17,081 nt of DNA from Wolbachia endosymbiont of Mansonella ozzardi (GCF_020278625.1 NZ_JADAKK010000022.1:1-17081); one strand, 5' to 3'; positions 8,041-15,503 are shown, counted from the stretch's first letter. The notes: generated by a model from the letters alone, not told the origin. A program made the numbers and translations.

Positions 8041-8322
8041 AGTGAGAATTTGAACACTAGCTGCCTTAGTTTTTTTTTTGCCTTTTTTTCGCTCAGTAAA
8101 ATTCCTAACGTTTACGGTTTTAGTCATTTACATTTAAAAGTAGCTGAATCGCAGCATTGAAAATAAAAACGCCGATATTTGAAGTATATATAAATAATTA
8201 GCCACCAATCGGGGCTTCTTTTGCTTTTTTTATTTAGTAAATTTCTTAGTGCTTATAGCTAGTTGCAATTTATGAACGAACATTTGTTTTTACAACAAGT
8301 GGTGTCATTCCATTAGCTTTAC
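8041..8322. repeat. Diverged tandem repeat, 141-base period
   Basis: Two adjacent 141-base units show matched landmarks at exactly the same offset. CTAGCTGCC at 8057 corresponds to TTAGCCACC at 8198, and CAGTAAA at 8094 corresponds to TAGTAAA at 8235. A poly-T run precedes and a TTC.TAG.G.TTA pattern follows each. In the best 40 bases (8081-8120 against 8222-8261) I count about 24 identities. The outer parts are much weaker. A 141-base tandem repeat (VNTR-141) is a known Wolbachia typing marker; whether this is the same family is inference from the period alone. Confidence 0.4.
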
Positions 8323-8401
8323 ACCTTGCGCAGCATAATGGTCTGTTCCAGGCTGTTATTACTTGTTTCACAGACTGTTCCTTACGCACTTCTTGACGCA
8401 T
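8270..8401 (-). CDS. Possible 43-residue small protein, doubtful
   Basis: The minus-strand ATG at 8401 follows a purine-rich GGAAGGTGGTGG sequence and opens a 43-residue frame, MRQEVRKEQSVKQ, then WNRPLCCARCKANG, ending in TAA at 8272-8270. It is basic, with three cysteines. It overlaps the second 141-base repeat unit. A competing minus-strand frame over the same DNA (ESVKDILIVYAEGGG) is equally protein-like, so the region may be a frameshifted remnant. I do not recognise it and the frame could be chance. Confidence 0.2.
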   Translation of the reverse strand: MRQEVRKEQSVKQVITAWNRPLCCARCKANGMTPLVVKTNVRS

Positions 8402-8519
8402 AAAAAACCACCACCTTCCGCATAAACAATCAGTATGTCTTTTACAGATTCACTCGAACTTAATTAAGTGGGAGCATTATTGATGCGAAAAGGGTTTTAC
8501 TAGAAGTTTAGGCGGTATT

Positions 8520-9880
8520 GTGCATGAGAAAGACATAAACCAATTAGTAGAAAGTGGATTTGATATTAACTCAAAAGATGCAAATGAAATCACTCTTTTG
8601 CATAAATTTACAAAAGAAGGCGCTGCAGCTAGAGCAAAGTCATTGCTAGAGCACGCGGCAGATTTTAATGTTGTAGACAGCGAAAATAGAAATCCACTGC
8701 ATTACGCTGTTATGCATGGACACAAGAAAATTGCTAAACTTCTTGTTAACCAGCTGACAATTAATTCCAAAGATAAAAATGGATTTACTCAGATGCACCT
8801 TGCTGCGCTACAAGATGATACGGAATTAATAGGTTTTTTGATCGCAAAAGGTGTAAAAATTAATGAAAGAGATGTTAAAGAATGCTACACTCTTCTTCAC
8901 ATAGCTTTACTATACGGTTCCAAAAAAAGCGTCCAAACTTTAGTTTGATAGTGAGACAATCTTGAATGCGAAGATAATAATTCACACACTCCTTTATTTC
9001 TAGCCACTTATCAATGTACCGCACATTATTAGGGTAGAGCAGAAATTATAGAATATCTGATAAAAAAGGGGCGAATATAGAAGCAAAGACGCGGAGAATA
9101 ATAGTACGCTCTTTCTAGCGGCATATAACAATAAAATGCAAATAGTGAAGCTTATTGTAAAAAGACAGCAAGCAAAAGCTAACTTTAAAGAATTTATCTG
9201 TACAAAAAACAACCATGGTTTTGATGTATTGGATTGCGCTGTTGAGCATAACAATAGGAAAATGGTAACATTTCTTGTTTCAAAGGGAATAGATGCAAAT
9301 GACCAAGATTTCAATGATAATGTCCGGTTACATAAAGCTAGCTATAATGGTAATACTAAAGCAGTTAGGCTCTTATTAGAGCTTAAGGTAGATGTGAATG
9401 CTGCCACCAAATGTAACAGAATCCCTTTGCTGCTAGCAGTTAAAAAAGGTCATATAAAGATTGTGAAAATGTTACTGGGAAGTTAAAGTCAATATGAATA
9501 CCTGTGAGCAACAGAGTTATACACCTCTGAATCTTGCTGTCCAGAGGGATTGTTTTGATATAGCCCAGCTGTTAATAGATAAAGGATCAGACCTTAGCAC
9601 TAAGTGTAAAGACGGTTACACTTCAATAGACATGTTTATCAATAAAGCTAATGGCAGAGTAGATATCAACGAAAACTACAAGAAATTTTGTAGGTTTTTA
9701 ACATTTTACCTGAAAGAGCTGCACAATAAATACAAAGCTTCTTGCATATTTTTAACCCTGGCTTCAAACTTAACAATTCTAGGATTACCATTTACTTTTA
9801 AGCCTATAATTAAACATAGAGAAAGAAATAGAATGTATAAAAAAGCTAAGGCTATGCTGGAAAACTTACTCTATATTTAA
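8520..9880 (+). pseudogene. Ankyrin-repeat protein gene broken by frameshifts
   Basis: Ankyrin repeats mediate protein binding, and in Wolbachia such proteins are often host-interaction candidates. The frame from GTG 8520 to 8948 carries about four repeats (ENRNPLHYAVMHGHKKIAKLL is the clearest). Another frame continues with HTPLFLATY, crosses a stop near 9030, and after further shifts reads AEIIEYLIKKG and NSTLFLAAYNNKMQIVKL. 9136-9486 and 9494-9880 complete the series (YTPLNLAVQRDCFDIAQLL) and end in a hydrophobic segment (CIFLTLASNLTILGLPF) with a basic tail. I count at least three frame changes, so one ancestral gene of roughly 450 residues is now split. The 8520 frame is open only from 8484 and lacks a clear ribosome site, so the original N-terminus may also be lost. 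Short fragments could still be translated. Confidence 0.8.
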
Positions 9881-9972
9881 GTGTAGCTTTGCCACTAATC
9901 ATCAATCCTGATTTTCAAGTTGTGCTAGCGTGCTGAAGCCACTTAGGGAGTTAAGGTTTTTAACCTGGCTGG

Positions 9973-10203
9973 CTAAAAAGAGTTATTTTTCAGGTGCCTA
10001 TCCATGAGTTTGTGAGTTTCTTTGGATTACTTAAATAACTCCACTCTGCTTGTAAAACTTTTATATCACTTTTGCGCTAAACTAATTTCTATTTTTAATT
10101 TTTTTAGTTCTTCATTTAATGACTTAACATGTAGTTTTACTTTAAATATTCCTATAATACTGAAAAAAAACGTAACTATCGAGATAATACAGAGAATTCT
10201 CAT
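9973..10203 (-). pseudogene. ftsL: Decayed FtsL-like cell-division gene after rsmH
   Basis: FtsL is a small bitopic divisome protein usually encoded directly after rsmH (mraW). Here an ATG at 10203-10201 overlaps the rsmH stop as ATGA. The frame gives a hydrophobic segment (residues 4-20, CIISIVTFFFSIIGIF), then a Lys/Glu-rich helix (LNEELKKLKIEISLAQK), and hits TGA after 45 codons. A one-base shift continues into DIKVLQAEWSYLSNPKKL, which matches the conserved xxxExxxLxNPxRL end of FtsL-like proteins. A second shift reads KLMDRHLKNNSF and stops at 9973-9975. Position, size, topology and motif support the call; the family name is from memory and this small protein is poorly conserved. At least two frameshifts make a full product unlikely unless these are sequencing errors. 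Confidence 0.55.
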
Positions 10204-11216
10204 GATAACCTCTGTATAGCTCTTAGTTTTGCTGAGCGTGCACGTGGATTTGCATTTATTTCTTCTGCACTTGCTCTTATCACTTTTTTATTCAGAAGAG
10301 AAAAGACTTTACAATCGGTAGATCTTTGCTCACATAGATTTTTAAAAAAAGTTTTGACTATACGGTCTTCCAAAGAATGGAAGGTGACGACAATTAGTTT
10401 GCCATTTTCATTTAAAATTTCAGATGCAGCTTTAATGCCCTTTTCAAGTTCTCCAAGCTCATCGTTTACCCATATTCTGATTGCCTGAAATGTCTTAGTT
10501 GCAGGATCAATTTTGCTTTTTCCACGAAATACCACAGAACGTACAATATCCGCGAGTTCAAATGTAGTTTTAATAGGTCTTTTTCTTCGCGTGTTTACTA
10601 TTGCCCTTGCAATTTTTCGAGAATAACGTTCTCCTCCGTAGTTGAATATAGTGTTTGCAATTTCTTCTTCGCGTAGAGCGTTAACGAACGTTGAAGCGTT
10701 GATTTGAGAAGAGCCATCCATACGCATATTGAGCGGACCATCGTGTAAAAATGAAAATCCTCTATTTCCTTCATCAAGCTGCATAGACGATACTCCAACG
10801 TCAAATATAACTCCATCCGCAGCATTAATAGATCTACCCGGTGTCATTCTAGATCTGTCTAGTGTTACTCCAGTGCTTGACCATACATTTTTTTTCTGGA
10901 CTCCAACCGGAATAACTGAAGAAGATCGTGAGATGACAGAGGACTCTACAAGGTGTTCAAAACTATCTAAGATATTTTTAATATTGCTAAATTTTTCAAT
11001 AAATAGCTTTATTTTGCCGGGATACTTGATATTTAAACTGTCATAAAATTTAACAACCGTTTCATCTCTATCAATTGCATACACTTTGCAGTCAGCTAAT
11101 TCCAATATCGCTTCGCTATATCCCCCAGCTCCAAACGTAGCATCCACATATACACCACCATTTTGTGGTGAAAGTTGTGATAGCATCTCTTTTAACAAAA
11201 CTGGAATATGTGTCAT
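10200..11216 (-). CDS. rsmH: 16S rRNA (cytosine(1402)-N4)-methyltransferase RsmH
   Basis: RsmH uses S-adenosylmethionine to N4-methylate C1402 in the decoding centre of 16S rRNA. HIPVLLKEML (3-12), YVDATFGAGGYS (23-34, SAM-binding glycine loop), DGVIFDVGVSSMQLDEG (134-150), RGFSFLHDGPLNMRMD (152-167), ERYSRKIARAIV (196-207) and the C-terminal VTFHSLEDRIVK (277-288) are all present. The protein has 338 residues against about 300-315 in most bacteria. The excess lies at about residues 88-130, between SNIKNILDS and AADGVIFDVG, and is encoded by a palindromic element that keeps the frame. The ATG at 11216 fits the family start. The stop overlaps an FtsL-like ATG. A likely promoter lies at 11285-11312. 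Confidence 0.95.
   Translation of the reverse strand: MTHIPVLLKEMLSQLSPQNGGVYVDATFGAGGYSEAILELADCKVYAIDRDETVVKFYDSLNIKYPGKIKLFIEKFSNIKNILDSFEHLVESSVISRSSSVIPVGVQKKNVWSSTGVTLDRSRMTPGRSINAADGVIFDVGVSSMQLDEGNRGFSFLHDGPLNMRMDGSSQINASTFVNALREEEIANTIFNYGGERYSRKIARAIVNTRRKRPIKTTFELADIVRSVVFRGKSKIDPATKTFQAIRIWVNDELGELEKGIKAASEILNENGKLIVVTFHSLEDRIVKTFFKNLCEQRSTDCKVFSLLNKKVIRASAEEINANPRARSAKLRAIQRLS
10842..10938. repeat. Palindromic element inserted in frame in rsmH
   Basis: The ends are inverted: TGTCATTCTAGATC (10842-10855) resembles the reverse complement of the other end, TGTCATCTCACGATC (10938-10924). Inside are CCAGTGCTTGA (10870-10880), identical in reverse complement to 6-16, a run of eight T (10888-10895), and an arm reading GTTATTCCGG on the minus strand that resembles GTTACTCCAG (10865 region). 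It encodes about residues 93-125 of RsmH, a region absent from ordinary RsmH. Protein-coding palindromic elements have been described in Rickettsia and Wolbachia; membership of this copy is inference. Confidence 0.6.
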
Positions 11217-11284
11217 AGCGTTCTATTAAAAAGCTTTGTGTATACAAATAAAAATAGCTTCCTCACTAAAACATGGTGAAATAT

Positions 11285-11312
11285 ATGATATAAAAATACT
11301 TGATATAGTCAA
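11285..11312 (-). promoter_or_regulatory. Predicted sigma-70 promoter of rsmH
   Basis: On the minus strand TTGACT (11312-11307; five of six) is followed by 16 bases and TATCAT (11290-11285; five of six). The rsmH ATG is 69 bases below the -10. The -10 lies in the first copy, and the outer edge of the -35 touches the second copy, of a 14-base direct repeat ATGATATAAAAATA (11285-11298 and 11312-11325). Confidence 0.5.
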
Positions 11313-11391
11313 TGATATAAAAATATTAAGATTTAATGAGATACCGTTATTAATATAATATTTACATAATGCTCACATTTTTCCATTATAT

Positions 11392-11419
11392 TTGAAAAAG
11401 TAAGGAATATTACTATTAT
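11392..11419 (+). promoter_or_regulatory. Predicted sigma-70 promoter of the MFS transporter
   Basis: TTGAAA (11392-11397; five of six), a 16-base spacer and TATTAT (11414-11419; five of six) lie 24 bases above the transporter ATG at 11444. This promoter is divergent from the rsmH promoter, with about 80 bases between the two. Confidence 0.5.
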
Positions 11420-11443
11420 ATCAAGTAAACTACAGAAGATTTT

Positions 11444-12655
11444 ATGCAACAAATAACAAAAGTGATATTTTCAAGCTTAATCTGTAACACTTTACTGTGG
11501 TACGATCACATGCTTTTTGGTCGCCTAATCAGTATAATCGGCAGTGTGTTTTTTCCATCAGATGATCAATTGGTTAGTGTACTGAAGGCTTTTGGGGTGT
11601 TTGCAGTGGGCTTCTTGATGAGACCAATCGGTGCTGCTATGTTTGGCCATATTGGTGATAAATATGGAAGAAGGGTTGCTCTATTGCTCTCCATTGTATT
11701 AATGACTCTATCAACTGTATTAATTGCCTTTGTTCCGGGATACCAAAACATTGGAATACTCGCATCAATACTGGTGATATGTTTAAGGTTATTGCAAGGT
11801 ATATCCCTTGGAGGAGAAGCAGGAAATGCTCCGTTTTTAATAGAGCATGCTCCTAAGGACAAGAAAGGATTCTTTGGCAGTATCGAGGTATTCAGTGCAA
11901 TTCTTGGTTCAATATTAAGTTTTATAGCGGCACTCATGTGCAAAAAAGTATCCGATTTCGAATCTTGGGGATGGAGATTACCTTTTGTTTTCAGTTTAGT
12001 GATGGGGTTAATCAGTATATATACAAGATATATACTTGATGAGAGCCCAGAGTACAAAAAGCAGAAAAATCCACCTCAACTGCCGTTAAAAGAGTTGTTA
12101 AATAGCTACAAAAAACCTTTTCTGATATTGATAGGGGTTGATATAGTCGAAAATTCATCTCTTTATATATATTTAATATTTTTCAATGTGCTTACATTAA
12201 CAATAAATGCTCATTTTAACCACATGGTGGAAATACTGAGTCAAATTGTGCTCGGAGGATTGGCTATATTTTTTGCAATACTTTCTGATAAGATAGGAAG
12301 AGAAAAAGTCATGAAATTTGCATTTATGACTTTCACAGTAGTAAGTTATCCAGTTTTTTTTATGATACTAAGTGGTGATAACTTGCTAACCATAGCGGCA
12401 CACGTTCTTTTTATAATCCCAATAGCTGCATCACTTGGTCCTGTCAATGCACTTATGTGCGAATTATTTCCAACAAAGGTGCGGTATAGCGGATTTAGTT
12501 TATCAAGAAATATAGCTGCTGGATTTTTTGGCGGTCTTGCACCATTTATATGCACAACAATCATTAAAATTACAGGACAAGAAACTTCAGCAAGCTTTTA
12601 CATGATTTTCTGTGCGTTGATTGGACTAGTTGCCATATCACAGATTAAGGATTAG
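11444..12655 (+). CDS. MFS transporter, metabolite:H+ symporter (ProP-like)
   Basis: This inner-membrane secondary transporter has about 12 hydrophobic segments in 403 residues. The N-terminal WYDHMLFG (19-26), RPIGAAMFGHIGDKYGRR (60-77, MFS motif A) and LRLLQGISLGGE (114-125) with a following FLIEHAP and a later WGWRLPF match the metabolite:H+ symporter family that includes ProP and KgtP. A weaker second motif A, LSDKIGREK, marks the other half. The substrate cannot be read from the sequence; proline, betaine or organic acids are possible, and ProP-like copies are often numerous in Rickettsiales. It is shorter than E. coli ProP (about 500) because it lacks the C-terminal coiled-coil extension used in osmosensing. 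AGAAGA at 11434-11439 is the only ribosome-site candidate. Confidence 0.85.
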   Translation: MQQITKVIFSSLICNTLLWYDHMLFGRLISIIGSVFFPSDDQLVSVLKAFGVFAVGFLMRPIGAAMFGHIGDKYGRRVALLLSIVLMTLSTVLIAFVPGYQNIGILASILVICLRLLQGISLGGEAGNAPFLIEHAPKDKKGFFGSIEVFSAILGSILSFIAALMCKKVSDFESWGWRLPFVFSLVMGLISIYTRYILDESPEYKKQKNPPQLPLKELLNSYKKPFLILIGVDIVENSSLYIYLIFFNVLTLTINAHFNHMVEILSQIVLGGLAIFFAILSDKIGREKVMKFAFMTFTVVSYPVFFMILSGDNLLTIAAHVLFIIPIAASLGPVNALMCELFPTKVRYSGFSLSRNIAAGFFGGLAPFICTTIIKITGQETSASFYMIFCALIGLVAISQIKD

Positions 12656-12680
12656 ATGCTTTTTACAAGGCACAACGGTA

Positions 12681-12707
12681 TCATCACAGCGTGTAACGCT
12701 GTGATGA
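12681..12707. terminator. Perfect 12-bp hairpin after the MFS gene
   Basis: TCATCACAGCGT (12681-12692), a GTA loop, and ACGCTGTGATGA (12696-12707) form a perfect stem 26 bases after the transporter stop. No T run follows, so it is not a textbook intrinsic terminator. It could protect the transcript end, or be another dispersed palindromic repeat, since its ends resemble the GTCATC repeat family. Confidence 0.5.
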
Positions 12708-12758
12708 CAGGAAATGGCTGCTTTCATGACACCGCCATAAAGAAACTAATGTTAGCTA

Positions 12759-12815
12759 CTTGTATAACACCCTAACAATCTTCGCCTTTTTTCTGCTTAG
12801 TTTAGGTTATACAAG
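12759..12815. repeat. Long imperfect inverted repeat
   Basis: CTTGTATAACACCCTAA (12759-12775) pairs with TTAGGTTATACAAG (12802-12815). All 14 bases of the right arm pair, with a three-base bulge on the left and a 26-base loop that contains CGCCTTTTTTCTGC. It could be a small mobile palindrome or a transcript end for the minus-strand pseudogene beyond it. Confidence 0.45.
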
Positions 12816-12859
12816 GAGTTGTGATTTAGCATTAGAATTTTGGTTGACTCGTTATTACC

Positions 12860-12888
12860 ATATACCATTGCTACATGCAACGGTGTAT
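12860..12888. repeat. Imperfect inverted repeat, 12-base arms
   Basis: ATATACCATTGC (12860-12871) pairs with GCAACGGTGTAT (12877-12888) at ten of twelve positions across a five-base loop. It lies just beyond the last readable codon of the minus-strand pseudogene that ends at 12901. It is the third inverted repeat in about 210 bases. Confidence 0.4.
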
Positions 12889-12900
12889 GTGTATGGGCAG

Positions 12901-13993
12901 TTACCAATGCCCAACGTGCTGGTTAGAGCTCTGACCAATGTTCTCAAAATTATCGGATGTGTTAGTATCGTCTACAGAAGAAAAAGGAGGTGAAACAGTC
13001 TTGTTTTTTTGCACGAAATTTTCGGCAGCTTCAACAACTTACTTATACGTGTTTTTTTCTTTAGTTCTTCAAGGTATTTTGAAAAGATTTCACAACTTTT
13101 ATCATTCATATATATCGTTGTTTTACCAAAGCCTGAAGGGCTTTAAGAGGACAAAGTTATTTCAAATTTTTCACTATCACCTACTTCAAAAGCCATCTGA
13201 AGTACGCTCTTCATATCACAATATTGCCCATTTTGTGTTCAGATTATATCATCTCCTTTCCCAATTTTTAATGCTCCATCTAAATTTTCGAATTCTGGAT
13301 CACTCAAAAATTTCGCAGGAGTTATAACACTTTCCTTTGGACACTTTACACAAAAAACCCATTATCCCTTTCTACTATGATTCCTTCTTTTTTATCATTT
13401 TCAATACTGTCACAAACAATTCGCTTTAGACTTGACAAGTAATCTTCATGTTTTTTCGTTATATCTTCTGGCAATAATTTCAACATTTCTTTGCTTACAT
13501 AACTACCCTTTGAAACGAGATCAGACATTTCCAACCAAAGAGAGATGTAGTTTACTTCTTCCAACCTCAGTAATGTTTGTATCGTACTCCATAAGGTGGC
13601 ATAGGACCTTCATCGAATACTCTATGTGTTGTATTGATAACTTTTCTCCTTACTTTGAATACATCAATATGATACTGAATACCAAACATGACTCTGTTGT
13701 TTTTTATATTTTCTATAGATTTTCGAAATCTCTTTGCTAAATTTTCTATGGCTTCATCATTAGGTGAGTTTTCCAATTCATCATATGAAATAAGAACATT
13801 ATATATTTGACGCAATGTACTTGAAATGTTCTTTTCCATATATTCATAAACTGTCGTATTCGATTGCAAGTACTCTATCTTATATGGATATCCTAGTTGT
13901 TTTAATTTTTTTGTATTGACTGTTGTAATGTGTTCTATTGTATAACCATTCCCATATATCTTACATAATAAAACCAAGATAGAATATCTTCAT
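12901..13993 (-). pseudogene. Decayed unrecognised gene of about 360 codons
   Basis: I do not recognise the family. Possible starts are ATG at 13993 (MKIFYLGF, followed by an early frame change) or TTG at 13977. The first 136-residue frame (13977-13567) is helical and Lys/Asn-rich and ends PMPPYGV. A frame change near 13580 leads to LEEVNYISLWLEMSDLVSKG, continuing to 13346. Another shift leads to KCPKESVITPAKFLSDPEFE and ENLDGALKIGKGDD, with TGA at 13241, then MAFEVGDSEKFEITL, TAA at 13145, GFGKTTIYMNDKSCEIFSKY and EELKKKTR. A final frame runs EAAENFVQKNKTVSPP and ends in TAA at 12903-12901. At least three frameshifts and two in-frame stops are needed. The continuity of protein-like sequence on one strand supports a single dead gene. 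Confidence 0.55.
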
Positions 13994-14047
13994 TTTAGGG
14001 TATTGATGTAATCTATAAAGTCAATAGTTAAATTGAAAAATTTTGAT

Positions 14048-14053
14048 TATAAT
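14048..14053 (+). promoter_or_regulatory. Possible -10 box for der
   Basis: A perfect TATAAT lies 28 bases above the der ATG. The -35 at 17-base spacing is TAGTTA (14025-14030), only three of six, and a better TTGAAA is too close (nine-base spacer). No ribosome site is visible before the ATG. Confidence 0.3.
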
Positions 14054-14081
14054 TTACTTCTATAGAACATACGCTTAAACT

Positions 14082-15503
14082 ATGCTAAAAACTGCTATAG
14101 TAGGCCTGCCAAATGCTGGCAAATCAACCCTATTTAATAGGTTAGTGGGAAGAAAAGCAGCAGTAGTTAGTAACATCCCAGGGGTAACGAGGGATAGACG
14201 TGAGGGAGTTGGAAGAATTAGTGATTTGGAATTTAGAATTATTGATACAGGAGGATGGAACGACCAAACTAATTTTTCACTACAAGTTATTGAACAAATA
14301 GAGTTTTCTTTATTGAGTGCGGACGTAATTTTCTTTCTTGTTGATGCAAAAGCGCAAAATGAGCAGAACAAAGAATTTGCAAAGTGGCTAAAGAGGAAGA
14401 CAAATAAACCTGTAATACTCGTAGCAAATAAATGCGAAAGTCATAAGTCAGGAAATGTTGATTACCTGCAGTTTTTTGATTTCATAGGCCCGGTGTACAT
14501 CTCGGCTGAACACAACCTTGGCATGGTTGATCTCTACGATACATTGGCTGGGGTTATTGAGTCTTTTATAGATTCATCCTATGTTATTCCAAAATCCTTG
14601 CCTGCCATCCAAGCAGCTGACTACTTAGATCCAGAAAAAAATAAGCAGATTCCAGTGTCACGCACCGGAACGACTTCGGATCAAGCTAATGAGTTTACTA
14701 AGCTGAAGATTGCAATCATCGGCCGCCCAAATGTTGGGAAGTCAACTTTTTTAAATAGCTTACTTGCAGAGAATAGGCTAATAACAAGTTCAGAACCAGG
14801 TACCACACGTGACTCCGTGGATATTACATACGATCATGGTGGAAAGCTAATTACTCTGATTGACACTGCCGGAATCCGTAGAAAGGCGAATGTCACAGAT
14901 GACTTAGAATCAAGATTTGTTGAGAAGAGCATGGAATCAATAAAACGCTCTCACGTAATAGTTTTAATGTTAGACTCTTTTGTGGGTATTAAGCAACAGG
15001 ATTTATCAATCGGTGAAGCTGCGATCAAAGGAGGAAAGGGAATTATCATTGTCTTAAATAAGTGGGACTTAATAAATAAAGATGATAGGAGCAAGTTGAT
15101 AAAATTTGTAAAACAACAGGAAGTAGCCCGGTTATTTTTGGAAGTACCAACTATAACGATTTCTGCGTTAAAAGCCATGCGCTGCAGTGATGTAATAGAC
15201 AAGTGTCTTGAAGTAAACGAATTCTTAAGTAGGAAAATTAGCACTGCAAAGTTAAATAACTGGCTAATTGATGCTCTGAATAGGCACACCCACCCGCTTG
15301 TCAAAGGCAGAGCAATTAAAATGAAGTATATTGCTCAAATCGGCACTAAACCTCCGGCTTTTTCCTTAATATGTAACATGCCTAAGAATGTTGATGAAAG
15401 TTATATACGCTATTTAGTTAATGACCTAAGAAAAAACTTCTTTGCTGAAGGTGTACCAGTCAGATTGCTTTTGAAGAAGAATAAAAACCCCTATGCAAAA
15501 TGA
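14082..15503 (+). CDS. der: Ribosome-assembly GTPase Der (EngA)
   Basis: Der is the tandem-GTPase factor needed for 50S subunit maturation. GTPase 1 has G1 GLPNAGKST (8-16), G2 region PGVTRDRREG (33-42), G3 DTGGW (55-59) and G4 NKCE (116-119). GTPase 2 has G1 GRPNVGKST (214-222), PGTTRDSVD (239-247), G3 DTAG (261-264) and G4 NKWD (326-329). The KH-like domain covers about 385-466. The 473 residues fit the family. The first G1 loop reads GLPNA rather than the commoner GRPNV, and G4 of domain 1 is NKCE rather than NKxD; Glu at this place is seen in some Der proteins. It is probably first in a der-dsbB-coq7 transcript. Confidence 0.96.
   Translation: MLKTAIVGLPNAGKSTLFNRLVGRKAAVVSNIPGVTRDRREGVGRISDLEFRIIDTGGWNDQTNFSLQVIEQIEFSLLSADVIFFLVDAKAQNEQNKEFAKWLKRKTNKPVILVANKCESHKSGNVDYLQFFDFIGPVYISAEHNLGMVDLYDTLAGVIESFIDSSYVIPKSLPAIQAADYLDPEKNKQIPVSRTGTTSDQANEFTKLKIAIIGRPNVGKSTFLNSLLAENRLITSSEPGTTRDSVDITYDHGGKLITLIDTAGIRRKANVTDDLESRFVEKSMESIKRSHVIVLMLDSFVGIKQQDLSIGEAAIKGGKGIIIVLNKWDLINKDDRSKLIKFVKQQEVARLFLEVPTITISALKAMRCSDVIDKCLEVNEFLSRKISTAKLNNWLIDALNRHTHPLVKGRAIKMKYIAQIGTKPPAFSLICNMPKNVDESYIRYLVNDLRKNFFAEGVPVRLLLKKNKNPYAK

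Larger units (their letters stand above)
7768..8519. other. Gene-poor region between lgt and the ankyrin pseudogene
   Basis: These 752 bases contain no convincing gene. The plus strand has a cysteine-rich frame open from 7848 to 8006 (52 codons, eight Cys including LCDLC and FCTMCTSC) that lacks a normal start. There is a near-direct repeat with TCATGTTT at 7921-7928 and 7950-7957, poly-T runs at 8071-8079 and 8083-8089, a diverged 141-base-period repeat (8041-8322) and a small minus-strand frame (8270-8401). No tRNA or classic intrinsic terminator was found. Confidence 0.5.

Noticed and set aside
8440..8475. Possible tRNA T-arm (GTTCGAGTGAATC on the minus strand)
   Set aside because: The flanking bases do not form the T stem and no acceptor or anticodon arm can be built around it.
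9947..9965. Small hairpin AGGTT-AAA-AACCT as a terminator of the ftsL-like remnant
   Set aside because: The stem is only five base pairs with no T run, too weak to call.
11566..12057. 163-residue minus-strand frame within the MFS gene
   Set aside because: The plus strand encodes clear MFS motifs over the whole stretch; the antisense frame has an unnatural composition.
12760..12993. 77-residue plus-strand frame beginning MYNTLTIFAF
   Set aside because: It spans two inverted repeats and overlaps the end of the minus-strand pseudogene, has no ribosome site and no recognisable domain.
13115..13145. GFGKTT in the pseudogene as an ATPase P-loop
   Set aside because: The Walker A pattern needs Gly four residues before GKT; that Gly is absent and a stop lies just upstream.
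12938..13327. 129-residue plus-strand frame opposite the pseudogene
   Set aside because: The minus strand gives a more protein-like, charged sequence, while this frame is Phe/His/Ser-rich as expected of an antisense shadow.
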